15,671 nucleotides of DNA. Source: Acidilobaceae archaeon UBA162 (GTDB lineage Archaea > Thermoproteota > Thermoprotei_A > Sulfolobales > Acidilobaceae). A program made the translations under genes and the position numbers. The notes beneath the pieces were generated by a model. The model worked only from the letters and a program-made list of their open reading frames with translations, ran no database searches and had not been told where the DNA came from. This document shows, piece by piece, positions 7,250 through 14,602 of this stretch. The DNA is taken from positions 122,765-138,435 of the forward strand of contig DAJS01000023.1 of NCBI GenBank assembly GCA_002496425.1, read 5' to 3'. Positions within the stretch are counted from its first letter, which is position 1, and each line of letters starts with the position of its first letter.

Positions 7250-7612
7250 ATGGAGGAGAGCGTACCTACAAAGGAAGGCATTTACCCAAGGAATGGGACT
7301 CTCTATGTAGTTGGGGCTAAAGCTATAGCTAAGGTTTCCTCAGCGCTCGCCAGCGAGAGCAGGACTAAGATACTCTCAATACTAAAGAACAGCCCTGCTG
7401 ACCTCGAGGACATAGCAACCATGGTGAACCAGAGCAAGGCCAACGTAAGCAGCCAGATAAGGAAGCTGGAGGAGGCTGGCATAGTGAGGTCCCACTACGT
7501 CCCTGGCCAGCGTGGCATAAAGAAGGTGGTGGAGCTTACTATTAACAAGATAGTGATGATGATATCACCAGAGGAGCAGAAGGCACAACAGGAGACAAAG
7601 CCTACCCCTTAA
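7250..7612 (+). CDS. ArsR-like winged-helix transcriptional regulator
   Basis: A 120-residue protein with one winged helix-turn-helix at about 25-95: KVSSALASESRTKILSIL, then DLEDIATMVNQSKANVSSQIRKLEEAGIV (recognition helix around SKANVSSQIRKLEE), and a wing with RSHYVPGQRGIKKVVEL. This is the ArsR/MarR-like layout common in crenarchaea. No cysteine is present, so a metal-thiolate sensor is unlikely, and the signal is unknown. The N-terminal 20 residues (VPTKEGIYPRNGTLYVVG) and the Gln/Lys-rich C-terminal tail are probably flexible. A clear GGTGG ribosome binding site supports the ATG at 7250. It is transcribed alone and its 3' end faces the nuclease-like gene with 35 bases between stops. Confidence 0.82.
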   Translation: MEESVPTKEGIYPRNGTLYVVGAKAIAKVSSALASESRTKILSILKNSPADLEDIATMVNQSKANVSSQIRKLEEAGIVRSHYVPGQRGIKKVVELTINKIVMMISPEEQKAQQETKPTP

Positions 7613-7647
7613 GCTCAGATGCTGACAGCCTTATTGCATATCACGCC

Positions 7648-8136
7648 CTATAGCTCTTCTAGGGCTACGGCCCTGTTTGATATGTTTACCTTTAGGAGCC
7701 CCCTGAGTCCTCTGCAGATGTAGGAGGACTCAAGCATGAGCTGGGCCTGCCTTGGGCTATAGAACTTCGAGACAAGGCTCAGGGCGTCCTCCGTCAGGGG
7801 CCCACACTTGACAGCCCACGTGGGTATGGGTAGCTCCATGTATGACGGGAAGGCTATGTAGAACTCGTCAGCTAGACTGGAGTAGCTGAAGATCTTTACG
7901 GCTAGCCTAGCCGTTATGTACTCCTCGGCGCTCATGAGGAATACAGGCGGCACGTAGCCGGTCTCCACCTCGACCACGCTAGTCCTATTGCCCTCAACAG
8001 CATAGACGTCGGCTACATGAATGCCGTCCAGGGGCACCTCAAGCTCAACGCTAAATCCCAGGGATCTAAGGTACTCAGCGACTATTTCTTGGACGACTCT
8101 ATGGAACCTGGAGACCTTAGAGGGCCTCGTCCTCAA
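7648..8136 (-). CDS. Small protein with PD-(D/E)xK-like nuclease signature
   Basis: A 162-residue protein I do not recognise as a named family, most likely a conserved archaeal hypothetical. The first 60 residues resemble a restriction-endonuclease-like core: a helix (SRFHRVVQEIVAEYLRSLGFSV), a strand (VELEVPL), then ADVYAVEGN with D43 and SVVEVETG with E56 and E58, a D-x12-ExE arrangement; the usual third residue is Lys, here Glu58. A following helix carries K81. The C-terminal half (YIAFPSYMELPIP, then a helical region with two Cys, C111 and C134) has no motif I know. The start is TTG at 8136; no ATG or GTG is available upstream in frame, and AAGGAG abuts the TTG. A weak TATA-like CTTAAGG (about 8153-8160) would fit a short-leader message. 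Nuclease activity is inferred only. Confidence 0.65.
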   Translation of the reverse strand: MRTRPSKVSRFHRVVQEIVAEYLRSLGFSVELEVPLDGIHVADVYAVEGNRTSVVEVETGYVPPVFLMSAEEYITARLAVKIFSYSSLADEFYIAFPSYMELPIPTWAVKCGPLTEDALSLVSKFYSPRQAQLMLESSYICRGLRGLLKVNISNRAVALEEL

Positions 8137-8254
8137 CTCCTTTACGTTAAGAGCCCTTAAGGCCTCGTGCCCCAGGTGAGCCCCTGTTGTCTGTGCAGGG
8201 CAAGCGCTCTTTACTCAACTCCTGGCCCTACGGGGCCTATCTCACCTATGACAT

Positions 8255-8275
8255 CAATTAAAAATAATACCAATT
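8255..8275 (-). terminator. Probable T-rich terminator after the MFS gene
   Basis: Read on the minus strand, a run TTATTTTTAATT begins about 20 bases after the MFS stop codon. Archaeal termination commonly uses such oligo-T tracts without a hairpin. It falls between the MFS gene and the downstream nuclease-like gene. Confidence 0.45.
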
Positions 8276-8288
8276 ATGCCTTGCCCGG

Positions 8289-9725
8289 CTAGGCGGCCAG
8301 GACAGCCCTTCCCCACCTGTAGTTATTCGCAAAAGCGGAGACAAGGGCCGTGGCGAGCGAGAATGCCATGCCAACAAGGAATATTAGGTTGAATGCATGA
8401 GGCCCCGGCTCAAGGAAGGCCCCTGAGAGTAGGCTCGATGAGAAGCCAGGGACGTAGTAGAGCGCGTAGGACTTGTAGGTAGTCAATATCGTGGCACTTA
8501 TAACAGGTCCGGCCGCGGCGCCCAGGTACCTGACCATGGTGTTGAAGCCTAGCCCTACGGCAACGCTGTCTGAAGGCATTGACACAGCAACCATGTTGAC
8601 TATTGGGGTAATTATTGAGACGATGCCAACGCCGGTTATGAAGGAGTCCATGACCAGCTGGAACACATTGGCCCTCGCGAAGGTGAAGAGCCAGAAGCCC
8701 AGGGCCGCTACGAGTGAGCCGTAGATAAGCACCGGCCTTGGCCCTAGGGAGCTTGTAGCGTAGCCCACTATGGGGGCTATCACTATCATAGCCACTGTGG
8801 CGGGGAACAGCGAGAGTGCGGCCTGAATGACGCTGAGGCCAAGGCCGTAGGGCGGAGGCTCCTCGGCATAGTATATAACTCCAAGGTAAAGTATGAACAT
8901 AGCAATGCCTGAGAGCAAGCCTGATAGGTTGGCCACCATGACGTTCCTATTTACCAGGAGGTGCGGGCTTATCAGCGGCTCGTAGGCATGGAGCTCATAT
9001 GCCACAAAGCCGCCGAAGAGCGCCAGCCCACTCACCAGCAGGGCCAGCTGCAGGGGGCTGAACCAGCCTATGTAAGGGGTCTCTGTCAGGTAGACGAGGA
9101 TTAGCATGACGGCCGTTGCCACTAACAGCGTGCTACCGTAGTCTATGTGGGTTCTCCTGACGGGCGGGTGAGGCCCTATTAGCGCCGCAGAGAGCGCGAG
9201 GGCCAACAGGGAGAGCACAAATGCTATGTGAAACATGAACCTCCAGCCCAGGTACTCCTCGATGTAGGCCCCAGCTATCATGCCAATGGTCATGCCTATG
9301 GCAACCATGGCGCTTATGACTCCTTGGGCTAGCGCCACCCTCTCCCTAGGGAACACGTCAGTGACTATGGCGATGCTCAGCGGGAATATGGCGAATCCGA
9401 AGCCCTGGACTGCCCTAGCGGTTATGAGGGAGCCTATGTTAGGGGCGAAGCCTGCCATCAGCACCGCTACTGAGTAGAATATCAGCGAGAGCAGGTACAG
9501 CCTCTTCTTGCCGTAGTTATCCCCTAGCTTGCCGAAGAGGGGCGCTATGGAGGCGCCGACGACCATGTAGGCTGAGACCACCCACGCCGCTTCCTCGTTA
9601 GTGGCCGAGAGCGCAGACTGTATGTGAGGAAGGGAGGGTATCACCATGGCCTCCACGTAGCTTGTCAACGCGGTGTTAAACGTTAGCACGCCTAGGACAA
9701 CCCATGGGTTCTCGCGGCTGCTCAT
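8289..9725 (-). CDS. MFS transporter, DHA2 (14-TM) drug:H+ antiporter type
   Basis: A 478-residue integral membrane protein whose length and hydrophobic pattern fit the 14-helix DHA2 group of proton-driven exporters. Motif A is seen after TM2 (PLFGKLGDNYGKKRLYLLS, near 61-79) and an antiporter-type motif C variant in TM5 (GMTIGMIAGAYIEEYLGWRFMF), with the group-typical GWR(W/F)xF after it. An acidic residue early in TM1 (SYVEAMVIPSLP) sits where DHA2 proteins have the membrane Asp/Glu motif (usually LDxTIVNVALP); here it is Glu. The substrate cannot be deduced. The ATG at 9725 follows the secreted protein gene by 11 bases, and the GGAGGTGA that encodes the last residues and stop of that gene probably serves as ribosome binding site, so the two are likely co-expressed at the membrane. 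Confidence 0.9.
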   Translation of the reverse strand: MSSRENPWVVLGVLTFNTALTSYVEAMVIPSLPHIQSALSATNEEAAWVVSAYMVVGASIAPLFGKLGDNYGKKRLYLLSLIFYSVAVLMAGFAPNIGSLITARAVQGFGFAIFPLSIAIVTDVFPRERVALAQGVISAMVAIGMTIGMIAGAYIEEYLGWRFMFHIAFVLSLLALALSAALIGPHPPVRRTHIDYGSTLLVATAVMLILVYLTETPYIGWFSPLQLALLVSGLALFGGFVAYELHAYEPLISPHLLVNRNVMVANLSGLLSGIAMFILYLGVIYYAEEPPPYGLGLSVIQAALSLFPATVAMIVIAPIVGYATSSLGPRPVLIYGSLVAALGFWLFTFARANVFQLVMDSFITGVGIVSIITPIVNMVAVSMPSDSVAVGLGFNTMVRYLGAAAGPVISATILTTYKSYALYYVPGFSSSLLSGAFLEPGPHAFNLIFLVGMAFSLATALVSAFANNYRWGRAVLAA

Positions 9726-9736
9726 GACGGTTTAGT

Positions 9737-11128
9737 TCACCTCCTCCTGGACCCTACAGCAACCATAACCGCCAGTATTATCACGATCAGGACAGCGACA
9801 GTTATTAAAATTAGGTCGCTGTTGCTGAGCGATGGGAAGCCCAGGGAGAAGCTGAAGGCAGGCTTAATGGTGACTGGTATCAGAACCATCTGATGCATCA
9901 CCTGCATGGTAGGTGGCTGATACCACGTTAGAAGCACTGGAAGGTAGTAAGTGCCCGAAGGGATAGCTGAGGAGACAGATACCACGAAGGTTACGTTAAA
10001 CTCCTGGTAGTTGTTAACATTGCCGACCGTGTAGTTAAAGGCAGTTAGTGCTACCACTGGGTTCTCGCTGGAAGGAATGTAAGGCTTGAAGATTGAGTTA
10101 GGCATTAGTGCGGCCACTAGGTACTTGGCCTGCGCCCCACCAACATTAATCATTGTTACAGTTATGTAGGTGTTCGAGGCCCCGGCCGAGACGCTGTCGT
10201 GATAGCTGTTAACTATGGTAAAGTAAGCCCTCGGGTAGACCTTCACTGGGACGTCAAGGGTCTCGTTAAAGCCGTCACCGCTCACTATAAGCCTCAGCGT
10301 CGTGTTATAGCTTGACGGAACCCTTACGCTCACTGACGGCTGCGCTAGATACTCAAGCCTAGTGACATTACCAAGCCTCAGAGGGAACGTAATGTTCACA
10401 GGCCTTCCGGGCGGCAGGTAACCCAACCTAACAGTGCTGTAGCCCTGCTCCAGGGGCTCCACAGGGCCTGGGCTTACTAATGTTACAGTTACATTAGATG
10501 CCATCACATTACCTGTGTTGACTAAGTATACTGTAATTAGTGACGCATTAATGCCAGCATAGATAACGGGGGGCTCTGTGCGGAAGCCGAGGAGCCTGAT
10601 GTTGACAAAGCCGACCACTGGGACGGGGAGGTTCACAAGCTCCCAGGACCTTATCATTATTGTCGTGTTGGTTATAGGCTCTTTCACAAGCTCCGTGTAA
10701 GTCACGTTAAGGGTCTCGTTGTATAGGCCTAGGGAAGCAGAGGGACTTACGTTGAACAGGCCTATGAGCTTGAGCTCGGTCCCTGGCTCAAGCAGTGGCA
10801 CCTTGAGGCTCGGCTCTGGCTCCCCTGACACCAGCTCAAGGGGGCTCGACACGTTCATCCTTATTGTAACGTTGTAGAGCGTCGAAGGGCCCATGTAAAT
10901 GACGAGCGCGGTGAGGGGCATGTAAGAGGCCCCGGGATAAGCTAGGAGGGGCTGGGTCTCATTGAGGCCCCAGAACGCGAAGGCATTAAATGTTGGCTTG
11001 ATCAGAGCTAAGGCCAACGAGGTAGGCACCTGGGACCTTGCGGCCATGGGAACCCAGGCTAGGGCTACAAGGATTGCCAGGACCAGGGTCAGCGCTAGAG
11101 CCCTCGAGACCTTGCTCACAGTGTGCAC
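9737..11128 (-). CDS. Secreted, membrane-anchored extracellular protein with repeated beta-sandwich (COG1361/CARDB-like) regions
   Basis: A 463-residue surface protein. Residues 8-32 (ALALTLVLAILVALAWVPMAA) form a signal peptide; the last 25 hold a single membrane helix (LILITVAVLIVIILAVMVAV) followed by GSRRR, giving an outside body and a cytosolic basic tail. The body is beta-rich, with repeated segments of the kind VxxVNTGNVMASNVTVTLVSPGP and VTMINVGGAQAKYLVAALMPN, typical of COG1361/CARDB-like modules in archaeal envelope proteins. N-x-S/T sequons are very dense (more than a dozen), so heavy N-glycosylation is expected. No catalytic motif is seen. The start is GTG at 11128, about 27 bases from a clear TATA box, hence leaderless; a second GTG four codons in is possible. 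Being co-transcribed with the MFS exporter suggests an accessory or cell-surface partner, by inference. Confidence 0.8.
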   Translation of the reverse strand: MHTVSKVSRALALTLVLAILVALAWVPMAARSQVPTSLALALIKPTFNAFAFWGLNETQPLLAYPGASYMPLTALVIYMGPSTLYNVTIRMNVSSPLELVSGEPEPSLKVPLLEPGTELKLIGLFNVSPSASLGLYNETLNVTYTELVKEPITNTTIMIRSWELVNLPVPVVGFVNIRLLGFRTEPPVIYAGINASLITVYLVNTGNVMASNVTVTLVSPGPVEPLEQGYSTVRLGYLPPGRPVNITFPLRLGNVTRLEYLAQPSVSVRVPSSYNTTLRLIVSGDGFNETLDVPVKVYPRAYFTIVNSYHDSVSAGASNTYITVTMINVGGAQAKYLVAALMPNSIFKPYIPSSENPVVALTAFNYTVGNVNNYQEFNVTFVVSVSSAIPSGTYYLPVLLTWYQPPTMQVMHQMVLIPVTIKPAFSFSLGFPSLSNSDLILITVAVLIVIILAVMVAVGSRRR

Positions 11129-11150
11129 CTTATTCTGATATATTGGAAAG

Positions 11151-11160
11151 ACATATATAA
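11151..11160 (-). promoter_or_regulatory. TATA box of the surface protein-MFS operon
   Basis: Read on the minus strand TTATATATGT, centred near 11155, is a near-ideal archaeal TATA box. Transcription 26 bases on would begin at about 11129, at the GTG start codon, predicting a leaderless mRNA and showing this pair is a unit separate from the flavoprotein operon upstream. Confidence 0.65.
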
Positions 11161-11183
11161 GGTTTAGTTAGGTTTTGAGCCAC

Positions 11184-11636
11184 CTAAGGAGTCTTAGGGG
11201 CCTTGGCCCTGACGCACGCGCCCAGCTGCTTGGCAAGATCCAACAGGATGCCCAGGCCCTGGGACACGTCAGGGTCGTTGAGGCTCCTCAGCAGGCCCAT
11301 GAGGCCTACCTTCTTCGGCTCAGATAGGTTTACCTTGCCAAGCGCCTCGAAGGCACAGGATGAGAGGTCCGTGAGGTTGTTCTGGGCATTGGAGAGGTCC
11401 GTAGCGTCAACCTTGCTGATACCATAGCTAAGTGACGCCAGCACAGCCATGAGCCTCATGAGGGCTGGGTCGGTGGCAACGGCCAGGAATGACTCATCGG
11501 CTTTGTCGGCTAGGTGGGTGAGCAGGCCTAGTAGCCCGCTCTTCTTGAGCGCAACTATTGAGTCCAGCAGCTGCGCCAGCGCCTCTGCCTGAACCTCAGG
11601 AGGCGCTACCGCCTCAGCCTTGCCTTGCTCCGCCAT
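11184..11636 (-). CDS. DUF1641 family protein (copy A)
   Basis: A 150-residue all-helical protein. The C-terminal signature KVGLMGLLRSLNDPDVSQGLGILLDLAKQLG (about 108-138) matches DUF1641, a family found next to sulfide:quinone oxidoreductase-like flavoproteins and some formate dehydrogenases; its molecular role is not established. There is no signal peptide or membrane helix. Two cysteines (C93 in SSCAF, C141 in GACVRA) are absent from copy B. The ATG at 11636 has GGTGAG just upstream and lies 11 bases after the stop of the flavoprotein A gene, so the two form an operon and probably a complex. A reasonable guess is an adaptor that docks the flavoprotein to the membrane or a partner. Confidence 0.85.
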   Translation of the reverse strand: MAEQGKAEAVAPPEVQAEALAQLLDSIVALKKSGLLGLLTHLADKADESFLAVATDPALMRLMAVLASLSYGISKVDATDLSNAQNNLTDLSSCAFEALGKVNLSEPKKVGLMGLLRSLNDPDVSQGLGILLDLAKQLGACVRAKAPKTP

Positions 11637-11647
11637 CTCTCACCACC

Positions 11648-12820
11648 TCACCCGCCCAGGCCGTCTAACCAGCCGTGATAGAAGGCCTGCTTAAGCAGCC
11701 TGCCTATGGTATATACGCCGGTGAAGTAACACTTCATGGTGTAGGTGCCCTTGTCCTGGTCAAACGGCAGCTCGCAGGTGCCAGCCCAGCCCTTATCGCC
11801 GGCGTAGCCAACGCATGAGACAGGGCTTGGCACAAAGGCAGGACCGAAGCCGCCCACCAGGTCGCCAAGTATGTTTGTTGCAGCCGTTATTGCTAGCGAC
11901 TCAACGAATACGCCGGCGAGCCCTATGCCCAGCGGCGGCAGGGCGTGCTCGCCCACCAGGTATATGTCGTCGTACTGCGGGTGTCTGGCGTTGGGCAGCA
12001 CTGCCGTCCACCTGGGATCCTGTTTCCAGGCAAAGCCCTCGCTGGCTGCCAGGGGCTTTGGCAGCCTGGATGGTGGGACCTTAATCAGTACGTCGTACTT
12101 GAACTCGCCACCCTCAACTATTACTGACTTCTTCGAAGGGTCTATCTCCCTGAACTTGGAGTTCGGGTGGTACTCTACGCCGTAGTATTCAAGCTGGTCG
12201 TGCAGGAAGCGGGCTATAGCAGGGCCCAGGGAGGCCGCGGGCGAGGGCATGGGATCTATAAGCCTTATGGACACCTTCTTATTCCTGGCCCTGAAGAACG
12301 CTGAGAGCGCTGTGGCAATCTCATAGGGGTAGATGCCGCACCTGTAAGGCAACTCAGGTACCAGTATGGTGACGTTCTGGCCGTCCTTGACCTGATCCAG
12401 TGCCTTTTTTGCCTTGATTGCCCCATCAAGGTCATAGTTATGCACCCCCTCCTTGTCAAGGCCAGGGTAGGCATTCCACCCGTAGTCTATCCCAAGGGCC
12501 ACTACCAGGTAGTCATACTGGTACTTGTCCTTGGTTCCCGCCACAGTCCTGTTGGCAGCATCTATGCTCTGGGCCTCGTCGACAACTACTTTAATACCGT
12601 ACTTCTCTAGGTTGGCCAGAGAGGCCCTGGTGCTCTCAGGGCTTGCATAGCCTAGTGCGACGTCAAAGAAGAGGGGCGGCATGTAGTGATATGGATCCTT
12701 ATTAATTACTGTGATCTCCGCCTGCTCGTTGACCTCCTTGAGTCCTTCAAGGATGCGCTTCGCAGCCACGTAACCCGATACTCCACCCCCTAGTATCAGG
12801 ATGCGCTTGACCACGCACAT
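11648..12820 (-). CDS. Sulfide:quinone oxidoreductase-like FAD protein (copy A, divergent)
   Basis: A 390-391-residue flavoprotein of the SQR/flavocytochrome c sulfide dehydrogenase/NDH-2 superfamily, expected on the cytosolic membrane face, passing electrons from sulfide or polysulfide to quinone. Seen: the FAD dinucleotide fold RILILGGGVSGYVAAKRI near the start; VVALGIDYG (about 107-115); active-site-like Cys162 in PYRCGIYPYE; and Cys337 in SPVSCVGYAGDKG, the pair expected for SQR. Two more cysteines follow (C350, C365). The second FAD motif reads YLVGEHALPPLGIG, with Glu292 where nearly all relatives have Asp. The C-terminal MKCYFTGVYTIGRLLKQAFYHGWL is amphipathic, fitting membrane or quinone contact. 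The start is ATG 12820 or GTG 12823. It is followed by DUF1641 copy A and preceded by its own operator-like promoter. Catalysis on sulfide is inferred; copy B is closer to standard. Confidence 0.85.
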   Translation of the reverse strand: MCVVKRILILGGGVSGYVAAKRILEGLKEVNEQAEITVINKDPYHYMPPLFFDVALGYASPESTRASLANLEKYGIKVVVDEAQSIDAANRTVAGTKDKYQYDYLVVALGIDYGWNAYPGLDKEGVHNYDLDGAIKAKKALDQVKDGQNVTILVPELPYRCGIYPYEIATALSAFFRARNKKVSIRLIDPMPSPAASLGPAIARFLHDQLEYYGVEYHPNSKFREIDPSKKSVIVEGGEFKYDVLIKVPPSRLPKPLAASEGFAWKQDPRWTAVLPNARHPQYDDIYLVGEHALPPLGIGLAGVFVESLAITAATNILGDLVGGFGPAFVPSPVSCVGYAGDKGWAGTCELPFDQDKGTYTMKCYFTGVYTIGRLLKQAFYHGWLDGLGG

Positions 12821-12841
12821 CACCAGCCTCGCGCTGAACCG

Positions 12842-12863
12842 CTACAACTGCTTGTAGTTGTAG
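12842..12863. repeat. Palindrome between TATA box and start site of the flavoprotein A operon (operator-like)
   Basis: Arms CTACAACT (12842-12849) and AGTTGTAG (12856-12863) are perfect inverted copies separated by six bases. Inside, TTGTAG is repeated in tandem (12852-12857 and 12858-12863) and CTACAA (12842-12847) is its inverse, so half-sites can pair in two registers. It abuts the TATA box and covers the predicted start-site region, where a repressor would block transcription. Confidence 0.65.
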
Positions 12864-12874
12864 TATATATAGAT
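12863..12874 (-). promoter_or_regulatory. TATA box of the flavoprotein A-DUF1641 A operon
   Basis: On the minus strand the sequence GGTTAATCTATATATACTA (about 12862-12880) contains a BRE-like part and the TATA element TATATATA. The predicted transcription start is at about 12840-12843, giving a leader of some 20 bases before the start codon at 12820/12823. Confidence 0.65.
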
Positions 12875-12914
12875 TAACCACTAGGGCTATTTAGTATTTT
12901 TAACAGCTAAAAGA

Positions 12915-12960
12915 TTCGCTCATTTTCAAAATAAAATATATCATAATTAATAATGTTAGC
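12915..12960 (-). terminator. Probable T-rich terminator of the DsrE-SQR-DUF1641 operon
   Basis: After the DUF1641 copy B stop (12967) the minus strand runs into very AT-rich sequence including ATTATTAATTATG and TATTTTATTTTG, suited to archaeal oligo-T termination. It separates the two flavoprotein operons. Confidence 0.45.
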
Positions 12961-12966
12961 CTGCGC

Positions 12967-13383
12967 CTACTTACTGCTCTCGGGGCTTTGAAGGGAGGGC
13001 AGAGAACTCAACAGGGCTGTAAGTGCTCCCACGACCCTTCTGTCACCCAGGAGCCTCACTAAGGAGCCGATAGAGGCCTCAGGCGGTGGCTGCTGAATGG
13101 CCTTGGCCACTGCCTTTAGGTCAACCTGCTCAAGCAGCTCCGCTAGGGCCTCCAGACTCTCCAGAGTCTTAGGCCTCGTGAGCCTCTCCAAGAGCGCCAC
13201 CAGCTGCGGGAGCCTGTCGACCACCAGGAACAGCTCTGGAGTCATAACTAGCTTGCCGAGGGTTCTCAGCAACTCCTCGTCACTGAGCGCGTTATTGATC
13301 GCCTCAAGCAGATCGAGCAGCCTCTCAAGCGCCCTTGCCTGGGCCTCGCTCTCAGCCTGTTGGACTTGAGCCATACCCATCAT
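12967..13383 (-). CDS. DUF1641 family protein (copy B)
   Basis: About 138 residues, helical, with the DUF1641-type C-terminal stretch ASIGSLVRLLGDRRVVGALTALLSSLPSL. The protein is diverged from copy A: it has no cysteine and a Leu/Glu-rich middle (KTLESLEALAELLEQVDLKAVAKAI). The open frame runs 19 codons further upstream into the SQR gene, but the real start is almost certainly ATG 13383 or 13380 (or 13374): these follow GGTGAG and the SQR stop directly as TGAGATGATG, indicating coupled translation. It is the last gene of its operon. Pairing of each SQR-like protein with its own DUF1641 protein argues for specific partners. Confidence 0.82.
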   Translation of the reverse strand: MMGMAQVQQAESEAQARALERLLDLLEAINNALSDEELLRTLGKLVMTPELFLVVDRLPQLVALLERLTRPKTLESLEALAELLEQVDLKAVAKAIQQPPPEASIGSLVRLLGDRRVVGALTALLSSLPSLQSPESSK

Positions 13384-13384
13384 C

Positions 13385-14587
13385 TCACCTGAATATCTTC
13401 CATAGGGCCTCAGGGCTTGTGGCGTCGAAGTAGGCATCAAATATCGGGTCCCAGAACTCGGGGTGCTTCAACACGTCCCAGTAGAAGTCGGCGAAGAACC
13501 TCTTCATAACGTAGAACACCCTCTTGGGCGGCAGCTTCACCGAGGGGTGCTGGTAGTCGCTTATCACAAAGGTTCCGAGCCCAAAGCCTATCTCGGTCGG
13601 GCAGTGAGTCCTGCCAGTGTTAATGGCGTCGAGACCAAGGAGGCGCTTCTCCACTACCTTGGCCTGCAGGTGGGCTGTCACGCCGGTCCTGGCGCTTGTT
13701 GACGTGGAGGCATCACCTATAGCAAACGCATCGTCATAGTCGCCAACCCTGTTGGTAAGCTTGTCAGCCTTTATGAAGCCGTCGTCAGTAGTTAAGTCCT
13801 CCGGCAGCAGCGTCAGCCTAGGCCCCCTGTGCATAGGCACCACTATGGCCGCATCAAAGCCCAGCTCGTTACCCTCAAGCGTGATCATCTTCTTGGCCTG
13901 GACGTCAACGGAGTCCAGGTTAAAGAAGGTCTGTATCTCTATTCCCCTCTCCTTAAGCACGGGCTCCAGGACCTCATTGAACGTCTCAGCTGGGTAGGCC
14001 CTGGGGTAGGGCACAGCAAGGGTTATGGTGATGTCGTTCCTCACGCCCCTCAGCCTCAGCGCCTCGTCTGCAAGCAGGACCCCCTCATAGGGCGACGGCG
14101 GACAGCGGTGCCCCGGGTCTGCCACTGCTACAACAAGGCGGCCCTTCCTCATTGACGTTATGGTGTTGTAGACTCTCCAGGCATTCTCTGGCGTTGAGTG
14201 AAAGTCGCCGAACTGCTGCACGAGCTCAACATTGCCCTTTATAGCGCTGTGATCTATGGTCAGCCCAGGGGCCAGTACCACATAGTCGTAATGCATCTCC
14301 TTGCCTGAGGCAGTAATAACCTTGCGGTTCGCCAGGTCGACCTTCTCCGCACGGTCTATTACGAGGTTAACATGCCTGTTTACCAGCCCGTAGATACTCC
14401 TCCTCAGCTGGGAGTCGTCGCCCCTGAAGGCTATCTGCAGCAGCTGAGGCCAGTAGTAGTGGTACTCCGTGTCATTGATAAGGGTGACCTCGAAGTCTCC
14501 ATGCCTGACCATGCTGTTAGCCAGTATCAGTCCCCCTGACCCGCCACCCACCACAACAAGCCTCTTGCGCCCAGACAAAGAGAGCAC
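13385..14587 (-). CDS. Sulfide:quinone oxidoreductase-like FAD protein (copy B)
   Basis: A 400-residue member of the SQR family, expected to oxidise sulfide to sulfane sulfur or polysulfide and reduce membrane quinone. Seen: N-terminal FAD fold KRLVVVGGGSGGLILANSM (8-26); YDYVVLAPGL (100-109); catalytic Cys162 in PGHRCPPSPYEGV, a form close to SQR/FCSD relatives; Cys329 in GRTHCPTEIGFGLGTFV, the second redox cysteine; the second FAD motif DDAFAIGDAS (Asp292). These two are the only cysteines, so a third catalytic cysteine known from some SQRs is absent. The tail FYVMKRFFADFYWDVLKHPEFW is aromatic and amphipathic, suiting membrane association. The start is GTG 14587, or TTG 14578, which has GAGGTG at a better distance. 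It lies 15 bases after the DsrE gene and is followed directly by DUF1641 copy B. Confidence 0.9.
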   Translation of the reverse strand: MLSLSGRKRLVVVGGGSGGLILANSMVRHGDFEVTLINDTEYHYYWPQLLQIAFRGDDSQLRRSIYGLVNRHVNLVIDRAEKVDLANRKVITASGKEMHYDYVVLAPGLTIDHSAIKGNVELVQQFGDFHSTPENAWRVYNTITSMRKGRLVVAVADPGHRCPPSPYEGVLLADEALRLRGVRNDITITLAVPYPRAYPAETFNEVLEPVLKERGIEIQTFFNLDSVDVQAKKMITLEGNELGFDAAIVVPMHRGPRLTLLPEDLTTDDGFIKADKLTNRVGDYDDAFAIGDASTSTSARTGVTAHLQAKVVEKRLLGLDAINTGRTHCPTEIGFGLGTFVISDYQHPSVKLPPKRVFYVMKRFFADFYWDVLKHPEFWDPIFDAYFDATSPEALWKIFR

Positions 14588-14602
14588 CTCAGGCGATCAG
14601 GT

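Noticed and set aside
13384..13440. 19-codon N-terminal extension of DUF1641 copy B
   Set aside because: It lies entirely within the SQR copy B coding sequence, and a ribosome binding site with ATG directly after the SQR stop explains the start better.
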